This document shows positions 51,340-62,466 of a stretch of 64,000 nt of DNA, in pieces. Position numbers and translations under genes: made by a program. The notes under the pieces are model-generated. The model did no database searches, was not told where the DNA came from, and was given only the letters and a program-made list of their open reading frames with translations. This stretch comes from Apteryx mantelli (taxonomy: Eukaryota > Chordata > Aves > Apterygiformes > Apterygidae), in contig NC_089981.1 in the NCBI RefSeq assembly GCF_036417845.1, forward strand, positions 451,501 through 515,500, written 5' to 3'. Within the stretch, counting starts at the first letter, position 1. Every line of letters starts with the position of its first letter.

Positions 51340-53540
51340 CACAGTGAAAACAGAGACTGGTAGCTTGGTGGCATGGGGGAACCTTCAGGTTAGCTGGTGG
51401 GTGAGAATGAGCCTTTTTTCAGGCTTCATCCTTTACGTAAGAGGATGTGTACCTGGGGAGACTGGATCATTGCTCATGCCTGTGCTCAGGGCTCCCCAAC
51501 AAGCCAACCAGGAATGGCAACTGGGCCCCACCCAGCCGCTACCAAGCTCCCCATGGATCCCATTAGGAAAGTCCAATTCTAAGAAGAGATTCCTATGCCA
51601 TCCCCCAGGGCAACTGCAGGAGATAGTGTGGGAAACAGCAGATAATGAAATAGAGGTTTCAACAATAACATGGTTTAAAATAGAAGCCTTATAACAAACC
51701 GGGGAAAGTTGCTAGCAGCAGAAGACCAAAACAACTGGGCTTGGTACATAAAAGATGATGGGCTTTTACTCAACATCAGTGCCATAGCAGAGTCTAGATT
51801 CTGCATACTTCTTAATGATACCATAAAGGGGTCCTACAAACCTGGGAGGTGCGTAGTCTAGGGGCAGCCACTGGGACTACAAAGGGGTAGATCAAGGTCA
51901 ACTAATTTTTAATTGTAATGGTGTGGGCATCACCAGGGGAAATCAGTCATCTTCACCATAGATACCTTTGGAGAATGTTATCATGCAGCAAACAGGACAA
52001 AAATGGGAAAAAGCAAAATGGTGCTGGCAAACACACTCAGAGGCCCCAGTGGTACTGAATGCCACCTCAACAGATTTCAGAATCACGCTTGGATTCACCC
52101 AGGGCTTGTCCTGATCTGTTTACCCAAACTGCATCCAGCCCACCTGGGTGAGTGCAAGTGCATATCTGACCCCTCTCTCTGGTTTGGGACTAATCAAAGG
52201 AGGAAAAGAGGAGGGGAGGTTTAGGAAACTTATGGAGGCAAAGTGTATACCTCACCTCAGCATACAACCTCCGAGCCAGGCGCAGACAATGATTTACTCT
52301 AAGTGGTTGAGTGCGCTGGGAAAGTAGCACAGGCATTGCCTGAAAAAATGGAACAGCAATGGCCCAAGGACTTGCATGCAAATACTTAACACCAGCTGAT
52401 GTGACAAACTGCATTGAACTGAAACTGACTTTTAATAATCAAGAAGTGGCCTTGCTCTGGCTTTCTACACTGCAGGGTCACTTGACAATCAACATAGACC
52501 TGCTCGCAGAAAGGACTACCAAAGAGGACTGCCCAGGCCTGCAGGAGCCCGATCACATCTGCAACATCTCAGGGACCTGAGCCTACAGGCAAAATGAGGA
52601 CTCACTCTAGCTGCATGATCCCATGAGATAACAAAAGCATTGCACCCAGCTGTCAGTATCCCATGGCTCTGTGGCTGGGGAGATATGGAGTGCACATCAG
52701 AGCCAAAGAACCAGAACTTTTTGCATGGACTATTACTCTTAAGGAAGTGTAATTGACAGTGCTTTAGCGCGTACATGCTGTACTGCCTCTAAAAGGTCAT
52801 GGTGGTGCCATCCATGTCAGGAGGTCAGACTGCAGCTCCTTGCGCACTCATGGTTAATGACCAGTAGAGTCAGTCTCCCACCCCCATGGGAGCAATTCAT
52901 ATAGGGAGGCACCACAAGAGACCCAGTTAGGCACTCGGAGAGAGGGGGAATGGGCAGTTCCTTTTGATATTACCTTTAAGTGGAGAAGTGTTAAGGTATG
53001 CAGGCAGATGGCTATCCATGACCCGAGGTTACACTAATAGGATAAAAACATGAGAAACTGCTGGACATTACAGAGAGTGAAAGAGGCATGTCAGGAACTC
53101 CCCATGGGTGAAGGATATTGAAAGACAGTGAAATAGGATTGCTGTCTTAGCAAAGTTGCTCAGGAAGGCTACACTTATCAACATAATCATATAAATAGCA
53201 AATACAGGCGTGAAACGAGCAAAACAGGAGTCAAAAGGGAAAGCATAGTTGGGAGGGGAAGAGAGGAAAGAGAAATATAAGCTAATGACATTAGAGCTGC
53301 TTGTGGGTACCTGTTGATTAGTCCTGAATCTGATCAACACAGCCTGGAACAGGACAATAAGCTTGTATTTCTGACCATACCACACGTGTCAAAGTTGCTT
53401 CTGCAGTCAAGGAAACCTGCACTGTTTCTCCTAACATCAATGAAGGGGTCACCCTGGAGGGCGCAGAGGATTTCTGCAACATCTCAGGGAATATACATCC
53501 AACGCAGAGGGAAAGGAGAGAGATTCCATGACTAATCCCT
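51340..53540 (+). mobile_element. Possible retrovirus-like fossil (right arm)
   Basis: Mirror copy of 36,271-38,471. It has scattered short envelope-like stretches with Cys and N-glycosylation motifs, but no recognised LTR, gag or pol. If viral, it is old and heavily broken, and it was present before the arms were duplicated. Family not determined. Confidence 0.22.
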
Positions 53541-54481
53541 AAAACCACAAACTAATATGGTTCATATTCATACTCATAGGGTGAGGTAGGAAAGGGCATG
53601 TGGGTGGCAATCACAGCTGTTGCTCCTATATAAATGCCATTGTTAGCCACATCTGTGTTTTTTTCTGTAAAGGAGAAGAGTGGGAATTGTTCTCTAGCTG
53701 CTGAAAGCAAAGGTCTGTGGCAGTTCACCTGGGATGTGTATTGCCTAACAAATTCTTTAGCTTGGAAGTTATCCTTGGTAAGGTAGTGTTGTGACCAAAA
53801 AGCTTAGATGCCCTGAATGCCTAACTCGTAGTGCTTCTAGCTTTTAAAATTTTATCAAGAGGTCTTACTTGGTTAGACTTGTTCTTTTTCGGTCTGTCTA
53901 GGGGTGTTCTGCTCCTGTTGATTTCCTTCAACTGTAGCATGCTTTTTCTTTTTTGAAGTGGAGATCTACAGGGTTGGGAAATTGTGGACTAGTTTATGTT
54001 CGATGAGTTCTCTGTAGGTCTCCTAATTTAGTCTTTTGCTCAAAGTAGGCCTAATTAGATTAAGACATTAAAGGTCTTATCCAGCTGGTTTTTCCCTGTC
54101 TCCAAGTATGAAGGTTTCACAGTCTCTCTAGGCTTCTGTCCCAGCGTTTTGTCACCCTCTGGATGAAAAATGTTTTCTTTGTTGAAAAACTTGTTTGCAT
54201 TGGAATTTTTCATCTTCTAAGCACCATGTGTAAACAGTGAGAGGGGGAAGCTAGTCTATTTAGTCTATGCCATGAGGCCTGGGCTATCTTTTAATAAGTC
54301 CTCTTCCAGACTGGCTTCAATGGGCTATGTATGAAAGTGGGACCTCTCATTTCTGTTTCTCTGTGTGTCTAGTCCCCATGTACTGAGTTCAAGGGAAAAA
54401 GTCTGTACGTAGGTGACAGAGCAGAAATATTCAGTACTACTATGCTTGCTAACATGCATGCTATTTCCAGCCTGCCTTCAA

Positions 54482-54501
54482 CCCCCCCCCCCCCCCCCCC
54501 C
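54482..54501. repeat. C20 homopolymer, length differs between arms
   Basis: Twenty C about 380 bases before the TRIM start codon, against 15 at the mirror site in the left arm. Confidence 0.9.
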
Positions 54502-54806
54502 ATTTCTGATATGGGGAAAGAACTCCTTCTCCTGCAAGGTATTGGGGAATTCAATAAATGCTTGTTACTTAAATTACTGCTTGCCTTGGTCAGTGAGGAA
54601 CAGGACAAGGAAGCTGAACCAGGTGTCTGGGTTACATAACCCATGTCTTTTCTCTAGTCTTCTCTCCTCACTCAAGCTAGGAGAGAATATCTGTGAGGCC
54701 TGATTCTTAGGCTTCCTTGAGTCCACATGGTGAATAATGCATGTATGTGATCTATTTGCTCTGTGGTGTGGTTTTCTTTTTTTTCTTTTTCTTTTTTTTT
54801 CTCCAG

Positions 54807-54877
54807 GTGACTATTCCTATATCAGGATATAGGAACTGTCTCCCGAAGTCTGTGCCCATCTCATAGCACTACCACCA
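54807..54877 (+). other. TRIM 5' leader with upstream splice acceptor
   Basis: A long pyrimidine tract (about 54,771-54,803) ends in CTCCAG at 54,806, a convincing acceptor. About 71 bases of leader then precede the ATG. This implies a noncoding first exon upstream, which I cannot place. One of the arm differences (54,813) is in this leader. Confidence 0.55.
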
Positions 54878-57800
54878 ATGGCTTGCCTCAGTCATTTGGA
54901 GGTCCTTAACATAGACACCACTTGCTCCATCTGTCTTGACTACCTGCAGGACCCTGTCATGATTCCTGGTGGCCACAGCTTGTGTAGAGCCTGCATCACC
55001 CACTGCTGGGAGCCAGTGGTCAAGGACTTCAGCTGCCCAATGTGTCAGCATGTTTGTGCTCAGCAAGTCATGTACCCCAACCGGCAGCTGGCCAGCATAG
55101 TGGAGACAGCCCGGCAGTTGCCTTTTGTCAAGGAAAAGATGCAGAACGAGAAGCTCTGCTGCCGGCACCATGAGGTCATCAATCTCTTCTGCAAGGAGGA
55201 CCAGGAAGCCATGTGTGTGGTGTGTGCAGTCTCCCACGGCCATCTCGCTCATACAGGAGGGCCCCTGGATGAAGCCCTCAAAAAACACAAGGTAAGCAAG
55301 TGGTATCTCCCGGAGGTACTGCTAGAAAGCATTTCCTTCACAGGGTTTGAGATACCTGGCATTCCACTCCAGTCTTTAAACTTCTAACCATCTCATCCTA
55401 AGTAAGGAAGTAGGGCAGTTCAGACCCACCAATACTTGTTAAGTCACAGGAATGCAGCAGAACAGTCTGGGAACAAGTGTTGCATCTCTAGTTTGACTTT
55501 GACGCTAAATATTTCAAAAGGGTGCTGGTGACCAGAGAAACTCTAGAGAAATTTGTATTCAAGCACCACAGTTTGGAAGCGGAGCCTAGGGATCAGAACA
55601 TGAGTAGATTATGAAAGAGGATGTAGGGCCTCCCCAGTTCTGGGAAGGAGTTTAATCTAGGCATAAGAGCTGAGTGTAGGCCCAATGACTACTGGCTCCT
55701 ACCCGCTCTAAGCAGCGGAGCAGAACTTATTAGTAGATTCCGCTCTTCTCTGCAAACAGGGAGGAGAAAGACAGTCGCTGCTACAGAAGGAGGAGGGTAC
55801 GTGCTGGGGGCTCAGGGTTTTGTTTCTATGATCCAGTAAAGAAACTGGAGTCTAACGGATAGAGCAAGGAGGAACAGGAACTAAGGCAGCTGTATGTAGA
55901 AATGTACCTATACCTCATGGCCAGCTTGAGGTGAGACCACCCAAAACTACAGTAATGATTCCGACATCAGAAACTGATGTTACTGCTCACGGGCTCTCCA
56001 TCTTGAAGCTGAAGAAACATTCCAGCAGCTGAGTGGGATGTGTGGTTCACCCTCTGAGGCAACCTCAACCAATTGAGCTAGCTGTGTTGGTGGCTAGAAC
56101 CAACAGTCTGACAAATGTGCTTATTCACTTCACCGGACAGTAGATGCATAGTCAGCTAATTAGCTTTCTAGAATACTCCTGTGACTATACTGACATCTAG
56201 TGGAATTTAGGCATCTAATTCATCTAAATTTAGATGTCTTAATCTTGGACAGAATCCCAGCAAAGGTGTCTGCACAAGTTGCATCCAAAATGTTGGAGGC
56301 ATTTTTCAGGGGCCCCCCCCCCATTCTTTTTTTTTTTTCCCTCGGAATCACAACTTAGGATTCGATTAGTCGTTTTCAGAGGCAGGAGGGAGTGTTAGAG
56401 CAAAATTTGTGGTGTTCCACTGAGTAATTCCTGCTGTCCCATATCTGAGGGTGGAGTCAGAAGTTCCATTTTGATTCAGAGATACAGTAGGTTTCCTGGA
56501 AAGTTGCTCTGGTGATTGACTCCCTAGAAAAAGTTAATCTATACAGTGTAGAACTATCTTGCTTTGACTCCTTGTCTGCACTTCTAGCTGCTGTTCAGAA
56601 GCTAAATTTTGAAGGCAGAGGAATATTGTAACCTGTATTGCTGCTGTACACACAGGTGTTCAGAACTTTAACCCAGAAACACTCTGTGTAGTACCTGATG
56701 CAGATGTTCAGTGTGAATAGCCAGAGGATTGCTGGAATTTATAATTGACACCCCATGAAAGCAAAGTCCGTGAAGTGACATGTCAGATCAATTGGTATAT
56801 GATTCTCAACTGGTATGATCCAAGCCTTCTCAGTGCTGCTTCAGCATCTGATGCCTTGGACCATTTTGCCTGAGTAGAATCTCTTGCCCTTCCCTCTCCA
56901 GGATAAGCTACAAGCTTGCGTGGAGCATCTGGGCAGAAAAGCAAAGGATTTGAAGGAACATTTATCCATGGAGGAGAAAAAGCCCAAAGAGCTGAGAGTA
57001 AGTGGAAGAAGGGGCAGAGCTGGGAGGAGTGGGGTAGGGGCCTTCTCTTTAGGCCCACCCAGCTGGAGTGAACTGGAATGGTGTGGTGAGCTCAGAAGAG
57101 TTGACAAGAGGGGCTCTTCCCTTCCCTGGGGGTGTTGCCTCAGGTCAGTCCCCAGCTGGGAGATGCTCTCTAATCTCCTGGTGACTTCTCTGTCCCACAG
57201 GAGTCAGTGTGGAACTGTCATAAGCGCATTACCTGTGACTTTGAGGAGCTGCGCTCCTTCCTGGAGCAAGAGGAGGACCAGCAGTTGCATTGCCTGAGAG
57301 CAGAAGAGATTGAGATGCTGGGGAGGCTGAAGACCACCACAGCACACCTCTCGGAGCAGTGCTGCTCTCTCAACACCCTCATGGTGGACATGGAAAGATG
57401 CCTGGAGTCCAGAGCAGGGGTGCTCAAGGTTTGTATGCTGGGGCTTTTCCTGCCACCAATGTGTGGATGACAGCCTTTCAAAGAAGCTCTTGTGGCAGTC
57501 GCTTTCTCTGGGGCAGGGGTGAAGCTCTGCCTTGCATTTTTAGAGGTCACTATTAATCTGTATGGCCCTCTGCAACCAGGAGCCCTGGATCTCCCTGTTT
57601 AATCTCTTCCATGTGGTCTAGCTGAGAGCAACATGACTTTGATCTTTCTTGGTGAGGTGAGGAAAAGGCTGAGCTTTAAACTTAGTCATGGTAGGTCTCC
57701 ACCTTGGAAAGCAAGACTTTATACTCAAAGGATAAAAATGGGGTGTGACTCATCCAGATGTCATGAGCCAGACCTTACAAGTGCTGCCTTTCTTTCCATT

Positions 57801-59354
57801 TCCCCCAAATAATTAGCAGAATTAATGACACCTGGGTTAGATAAAGCCCATCACTAACAGGCAAAAGGATTGCTGGGCATGCAGACACACCCTACAATAT
57901 TTATGCTGATGGGGGGGGGGGGGTTGGTGGGATCTGACTTACTGTCTTCCCTCTCCTTTTCTAGGACATGCAGAGTGTCCTGCAGAGGTGATGTACCCTA
58001 TTCCTCTTCCTGTTTGGGAGGGGAGGGGAGGGGAGGGGAGGGGAGGGGAGGGGCAGGGATAGGGAAGGAGCCGTTAGTAGTTGAAGATGCAATTGCTTGG
58101 TAGGAGTGCTCCTTTCTTCTGGGATTAATGCCATGCCAGTATTTCAGTGCAGTGCTAGCAGACTGGCTGCATTGCACTGTAATAGAATGATACCCCTGGA
58201 AGATAAAACCTGATATATTGGTGGTCAGTTCCATCCTTTGCCTTTTCTCAGACCAGGATAGTTATACTGACTCTGGGCCAAATCCCAATATATATGAACT
58301 GTCAGCTTCTTCCCCTTAATTTTTTCCTCTCATGGTTTCTCAGTGGGAATATAGGCTTTTGGTAAGCTTCCAGCATTTCAACCTTAGCATAGCAATAATT
58401 CCTAGAAACAGCTGCTGTGTTTTGTACTAGGGAATGGCATCTTCTAGACACTGTGATTGATTTGATTGCTAGATGAGGTCACTTCTTTCCTTAGGTATGA
58501 AACACTTAAGAACCTGGAGCTACCTTCTGTCCCTCTTGAGCTGAAGAGGGCAATGGCCTGTTTCCCTAGGCTGTTATTTCAGCTTAAGAAGATGCTGAAG
58601 AAGTACACTGGTAGTCAAGCTATATAGAGACCTAGGTCTGGGACTTGAGTCCAGTCCTTGGCTCTGAAAAGTGTCTTCTGTTTGGCATTCTGAATTCACC
58701 TGTATGTCTAGGCCTGGTTAAAAATGTTGAAGTGACTAGACTTGACTCTTCTCATTTAAATGGTTGTCTTGTTGGTGAACCCAATGAACGGACCTGAGAG
58801 CTCATTTGTGGTGTGTGAATCCATTGCTCCCTCCCCCTTGGTTTTCCCTGCTTTCTCATAGTCTCTGCTCTGCCAAAGGAGATGTGTCTCCGGACCCTCA
58901 GACAGCTCATGCCAGTGTGGTGCTCTCGGAGAATCTCAAGAGTGTTTATTTCACTGACATGCCCCAGGAGCTGCCACACAGCTCTCGGCGTTTCACCACT
59001 TACCCCTGTGTGCTGGGATCATCTGCCTATTCATCAGGCTGCCACTACTGGGAGGCTGAAGTAGGAGACAAAACCCACTGGGCCCTGGGTGTCTGTTATG
59101 AGTCTGCCAGCTGCCATGCAGAGGACCCCAAGCAGGAGATGGGCTACTGGAGGGTGCGTCGATGGAATGAAAAATATGTGGCCATGACCACCCCCTTCAC
59201 CCCACTGCTGCTTGGTGTCTGTGAGTGTCTCTTAGAACTGTTGGTAAGTACAGACATGGGTCCCTTCAACAGCGGGGATGTAATATCTCTGAATATTGAT
59301 TTCAATCTTCTTTCTCTATATTGTCAGGAGGCAGACACCTGTGGTGCAGGATGA
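54878..59354 (+). CDS. TRIM-family RING/B-box/coiled-coil/B30.2 gene (right arm copy)
   Basis: Coding exons: 54,878-55,291; 56,902-56,997; 57,201-57,428; 57,965-57,987; 58,495-58,610; 58,879-59,354. All introns start GT and end AG, and the phases fit. The joined frame gives 450 residues. RING ligands seen are C16, C19, H33, C36, C39, C53 and C56; the third ligand is Gly31 instead of Cys. B-box 2 (CRHHEVINLFCKEDQEAMCVVC...HLAHT) is complete. Exons 2-3 encode the coiled coil (for example EELRSFLEQEEDQQLHCLRAEE). Exon 5 encodes the linker (LKNLELPSVPLELKRAM) and exon 6 the PRY-SPRY, with SPDP in place of the usual LDP and YWEAEV for WEVEV. The LDYE motif is not found and the end (about 45 residues) is atypical. 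An in-frame GTAAGT...CAG pair inside exon 6 could be used as an 84-base intron. A CR1 lies within about 50 bases of the stop. Probably a TRIM7/27/39-like immune-type TRIM of uncertain activity. Confidence 0.87.
57911..57923 (+). repeat. G13 run upstream of TRIM exon 4
   Basis: Thirteen G on the transcript strand, 41 bases before the 23-base exon 4. The mirror in the left arm (31,893-31,905) has the same length. Confidence 0.9.
58016..58053 (+). repeat. (GGGGA)n repeat downstream of TRIM exon 4
   Basis: About seven GGGGA units on the transcript strand beginning 28 bases after exon 4. It is a potential G-quadruplex or hnRNP F/H binding region. Confidence 0.95.
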
Positions 59355-59401
59355 GCACAGAAATAGTGTGCCCCTCTCTACAATCAACTTAGATGTTGCA
59401 G

Positions 59402-60341
59402 ATGAAGTTGAATGGGTATGAATGAAGTTGAATGGGACAGAGTGCACCCTCAGCAAGTTTGCTGACGATACAAAACTGGGAGGAGTGGCCGATACACCAG
59501 AGGGCTGTGCTGCCATTCAGAGAGACTTGGACAGGCTGGAGAGGTGGGCGGAGAGGAACCTCATGAAGTTCAACAAAGGCAAGTGCAGGGTCCTGCACCT
59601 GGGGAGGAATAACCCCACGCACCAGTACAGGTTGGGGGTTGACCTGCTGGAAAGCAGCTCTGCGGAGAAGGACCTGGGAGTGCTGGTGGACACCAAGTTA
59701 AGCATGAGGCAGCATTGTGCCCTTGTGGCCAAGAAGGCCAATGGTATCCTGGGGTGCATGAGGAAGAGTGTTGCCAGCAGGTGGAGGGAGGTGATTCTCC
59801 CCCTCTACTCAGCCCTGCTGAGGCCCCATCTGGAGTACTGCGTCCAGTTCTGGGCTCCCCAGTACAAGAGGGATGTGGCACTACTGGAGCAAGTGCAGCG
59901 AAGGGCTACAAAGATGATTAGGGGACTGGAGCATCTCTCTTAGAAGGAAAGGCTGAGAGAGCTGTGCCTGTTTAGCTTGGAGAAGAGAAGGCTGAGAGGA
60001 GATCTTATCAATGTGTACAAGTATCTGAAGGGAGGATGTCGAGAGGATGGGACCAGACTCTTTTCAGTGGTGCCGAGCGACAGGACGCGAGGCAACGGGC
60101 ACAAACTGAAACACAGACACTTCCATCTGAACATGAGGAAAAACTTTTTCACTGTGAGGGTGACAGAGCCCTGGAACAGGTTGCCCAGAGAGGTGGTGGA
60201 GTCTCCTTCTCTGGAGATATTCAAAATGCGCCTGGATGCAATCCTGTGCAATGTGCTCTAGGTGACCCTGCTGGAGCAGGGGGGTTGGACTAGATGATCT
60301 TCAGAGGTCCCTTCCAACCTCAGCGATTCTGTGATTCTGTG
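59402..60341 (+). mobile_element. CR1 LINE, 5'-truncated 3' part (right arm)
   Basis: The C-terminal RT region with FADD ([12 protein letters not shown]), [13 protein letters not shown] and [12 protein letters not shown], followed by the avian CR1 3' UTR (TTGGACTAGATGATCTTCAG; CCCTTCCAACCTCAG) and a GATTCTGTGATTCTGTG tail. The frame is open 59,422-59,943; one TAG interrupts it and the same frame resumes to 60,261. It is the same insertion as 29,475-30,414 and so predates the arm duplication. It borders the TRIM stop codon. Confidence 0.95.
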
Positions 60342-60360
60342 GTATGATGTACAAGGCAGC

Positions 60361-61530
60361 AGCTGAAGCACTTCCTTGAAGCCATTAAGTTAAATTTGAC
60401 AAAATTTAGGCTCTTGCTTAAAATGCAATCTGTTTCAAGTGTGAAGAGAAATACTTGAATGAGCAGCTGGAATGCATGGAGCTCTCTGTGGGGACAGGTG
60501 AGGGACCAGCTGAGAGCTCGTGGGTCAGGACTGGGGGGCAGACCAGCATGGGTGACCATGTAATGGGTGTCTGCTGTAGACAATCTCTTCAGGAAGAAGA
60601 AATAGGTGAGGCATTCTTCAGAGAACTGGAATAAAGTTTATGTCCACAGGCCCTGGTCCTATGAGCTTCAACCACCCTGATATTGGCTGGCTGGACAACA
60701 GAGTAGGGCACAAGAAATCCAGGGAGTTTATGGAGTGCATTGATGACAGCTTTCTAACACAGGTGATCAAGGAGCTGAGGAGGAGAGGCACTCTGGATCT
60801 CATACATGCAAACAAGGAAGGACTGATTGGAGATGTGGAAGTCGGGGGCAGTCTTAGCTGCAGTGACCACAAAATAGTGAGTTGAGGATCCTGTGAGGAG
60901 GGAGCAGAGGGCAAAAAGCAGGATCAATACCCTGGGCTTCAGGAGAAGAGAATTTGGCCTGCTCGGGAAGGATTCCATATGATATGGTCCTGGAGGGAAG
61001 AGGGGTCCAAGACAGCTGGCTGATATTCAAGGATCACCTCCTCTAAGCTCAAGAATAGTCCATTCCAACAAGCAGGAAATCAAGCAAAGGTAGCAAGAGG
61101 CCTATGTGGATGAACAAGGAGCTCCTGGCTGACCTCAAACCTAAAAAGGAAGTGTACAGGAGAGATTCCCAAGGACTGCAAGAGAGCAAATGCCCCTGCT
61201 ACCTTCAAGAAGGGCAAGGAGGAGGATTCAGGGAACTACAAGCCAGTCAGCCTCACCTCAATCCCTAGGATGGTGATGGAGCAACTAATCCTGGACATCA
61301 TTTCTGGACATGTGAAGGAAAGGTGATAGGCTGGAGGTAGACAGGATGGCTTTATGAGGGGAAAACTCTGCTTAACAAAGCTGACAGCCTGCTCTGAGGA
61401 GATGATTGGCTTGGTGGGTGAGGGGAGAGGAGAGGTACTTGTTTACCTCAGTTGCAACAAGGTTTTTGACACAGTCTCTCATGACATCCTCCTAGAGAAA
61501 CTGATGAAGTTCAGGCTAGATAGGTGCACA
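60361..61530 (+). mobile_element. Old CR1 LINE fragment (endonuclease and RT parts, right arm)
   Basis: Mirror of 28,286-29,455. Endonuclease segments (ECMELSVGTGEG, EEEIGEAFFREL, FNHPDIGWLDN, LSCSDHKIV) are followed by RT segments (NYKPVSLTSIPRMVMEQLI, FDTVSHDILLEKL). The regions between are deleted or scrambled. It has no 3' tail of its own before the OR pseudogene. Confidence 0.85.
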
Positions 61531-62466
61531 GTGACAGCTGACATCAGAGCATCCTTTCCACCTGTGTTTCTCAGGCTGTGGATCAAGAGATTTAGCATGG
61601 GGATGACATCATATAAAATACTGCTCCAATTTTGCTACAGAGCATGGAAACGATCCTATCCTGATTGGGTGAGTAGCTGGAGGAAGTCCGTACATACGTG
61701 CAGATGGTGTTCCCATAGAAAAGGCATACCACTATGAAGTGAGAGAAAGTGGTGTGCCTGCCCTCAGCGAGTTCTTGCACAGGACAGTCAAGAGGCTAGA
61801 GACATATGAGATCAGCGTGACCAGAAGGGCGCTGCCTCCCAGGACCCCAGCAACTGTGAGAATTACCAGTTCCCTGGTGTGAGTAGGAGGCAGGAGAGGG
61901 CCAGCACAGGGGGAATATCACAGTAATATTGGTCAACTTTATTAGAATTACAGAAAAGGAGTGTAAAAATGAAAGGTGTGTGTAACAGAGGATTCAAAAA
62001 TCCTGCTATCCAGGTGCCAGTGGCTAGGTGAGCACACAGTTTCATACTCACAAGATTCATGTACTGCAGTGGATGACATATTGCAACATAACGGTCATAT
62101 GCCATCACAGCCAGAAGGAAAATCTCTGTGGCTACAACATCAGTGAGGAAGAACAGCTGGAGCATGCAGCCAGTGAATGAAATCACCTTGTTCTCAAACA
62201 ACAAGGCCTCCAGCATCTTCGCTACAGTTATAGTGGGGCATAAGATATCCAGGAAAGAGGTTGCAGAGAAAGAAGTACCTGGGGTTGTGCAGGCAAGTAT
62301 CTGTGCTAATGACAGCAAGGATTGCGATGTTGCCTGCCAGGGCAGCCAAATAGATGAGCAAAAACAGCACAAAGAGAAGAAAACGTACCTCGGGAGCATC
62401 AGAAAGACCTACAACAATAAATTCAGATACTGTTGACACGTTGGCCTTCTCCAGCTTACTTTTCAT
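61516..62466 (-). pseudogene. Full-length OR pseudogene spanning the right palindrome edge
   Basis: Minus strand from ATG at 62,466 (MKSKLEKANVSTVSEFIVVGL). TM1 has AGNIAILAV. A frameshift near 62,250 moves TM2 onward to another frame ([42 protein letters not shown]). Further frameshifts lie near 61,865 and 61,740, before SHFIVVCLFYGN and the TM7-like PMLNLLIHSLRN. At least four breaks in total make it nonfunctional. The part from 62,106 to 62,466 is single-copy; the rest is duplicated in the left arm. The GFLNPLLHT...CDIPPVLALSC pattern resembles OR5V1/OR12D-type receptors, but this is a weak assignment. Confidence 0.88.

Larger units (their letters stand above)
48337..62105. repeat. Right arm of the giant inverted repeat (palindrome)
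   Basis: This 13,769-base arm is the reverse complement of 27,711-41,474, with four substitutions seen (57,452; 57,469; 54,813; 60,088) and a 5-base longer C run at 54,482. At its outer edge the OR pseudogene continues without a break past 62,105 to its start codon, so this arm sits in the original context. Confidence 0.97.

Noticed and set aside
27711-62105. Arms as LTRs or ends of a giant transposon
   Set aside because: The arms contain ordinary host genes with introns, pre-existing CR1 insertions and an OR cut at a random point. No target-site duplication or transposase is seen.
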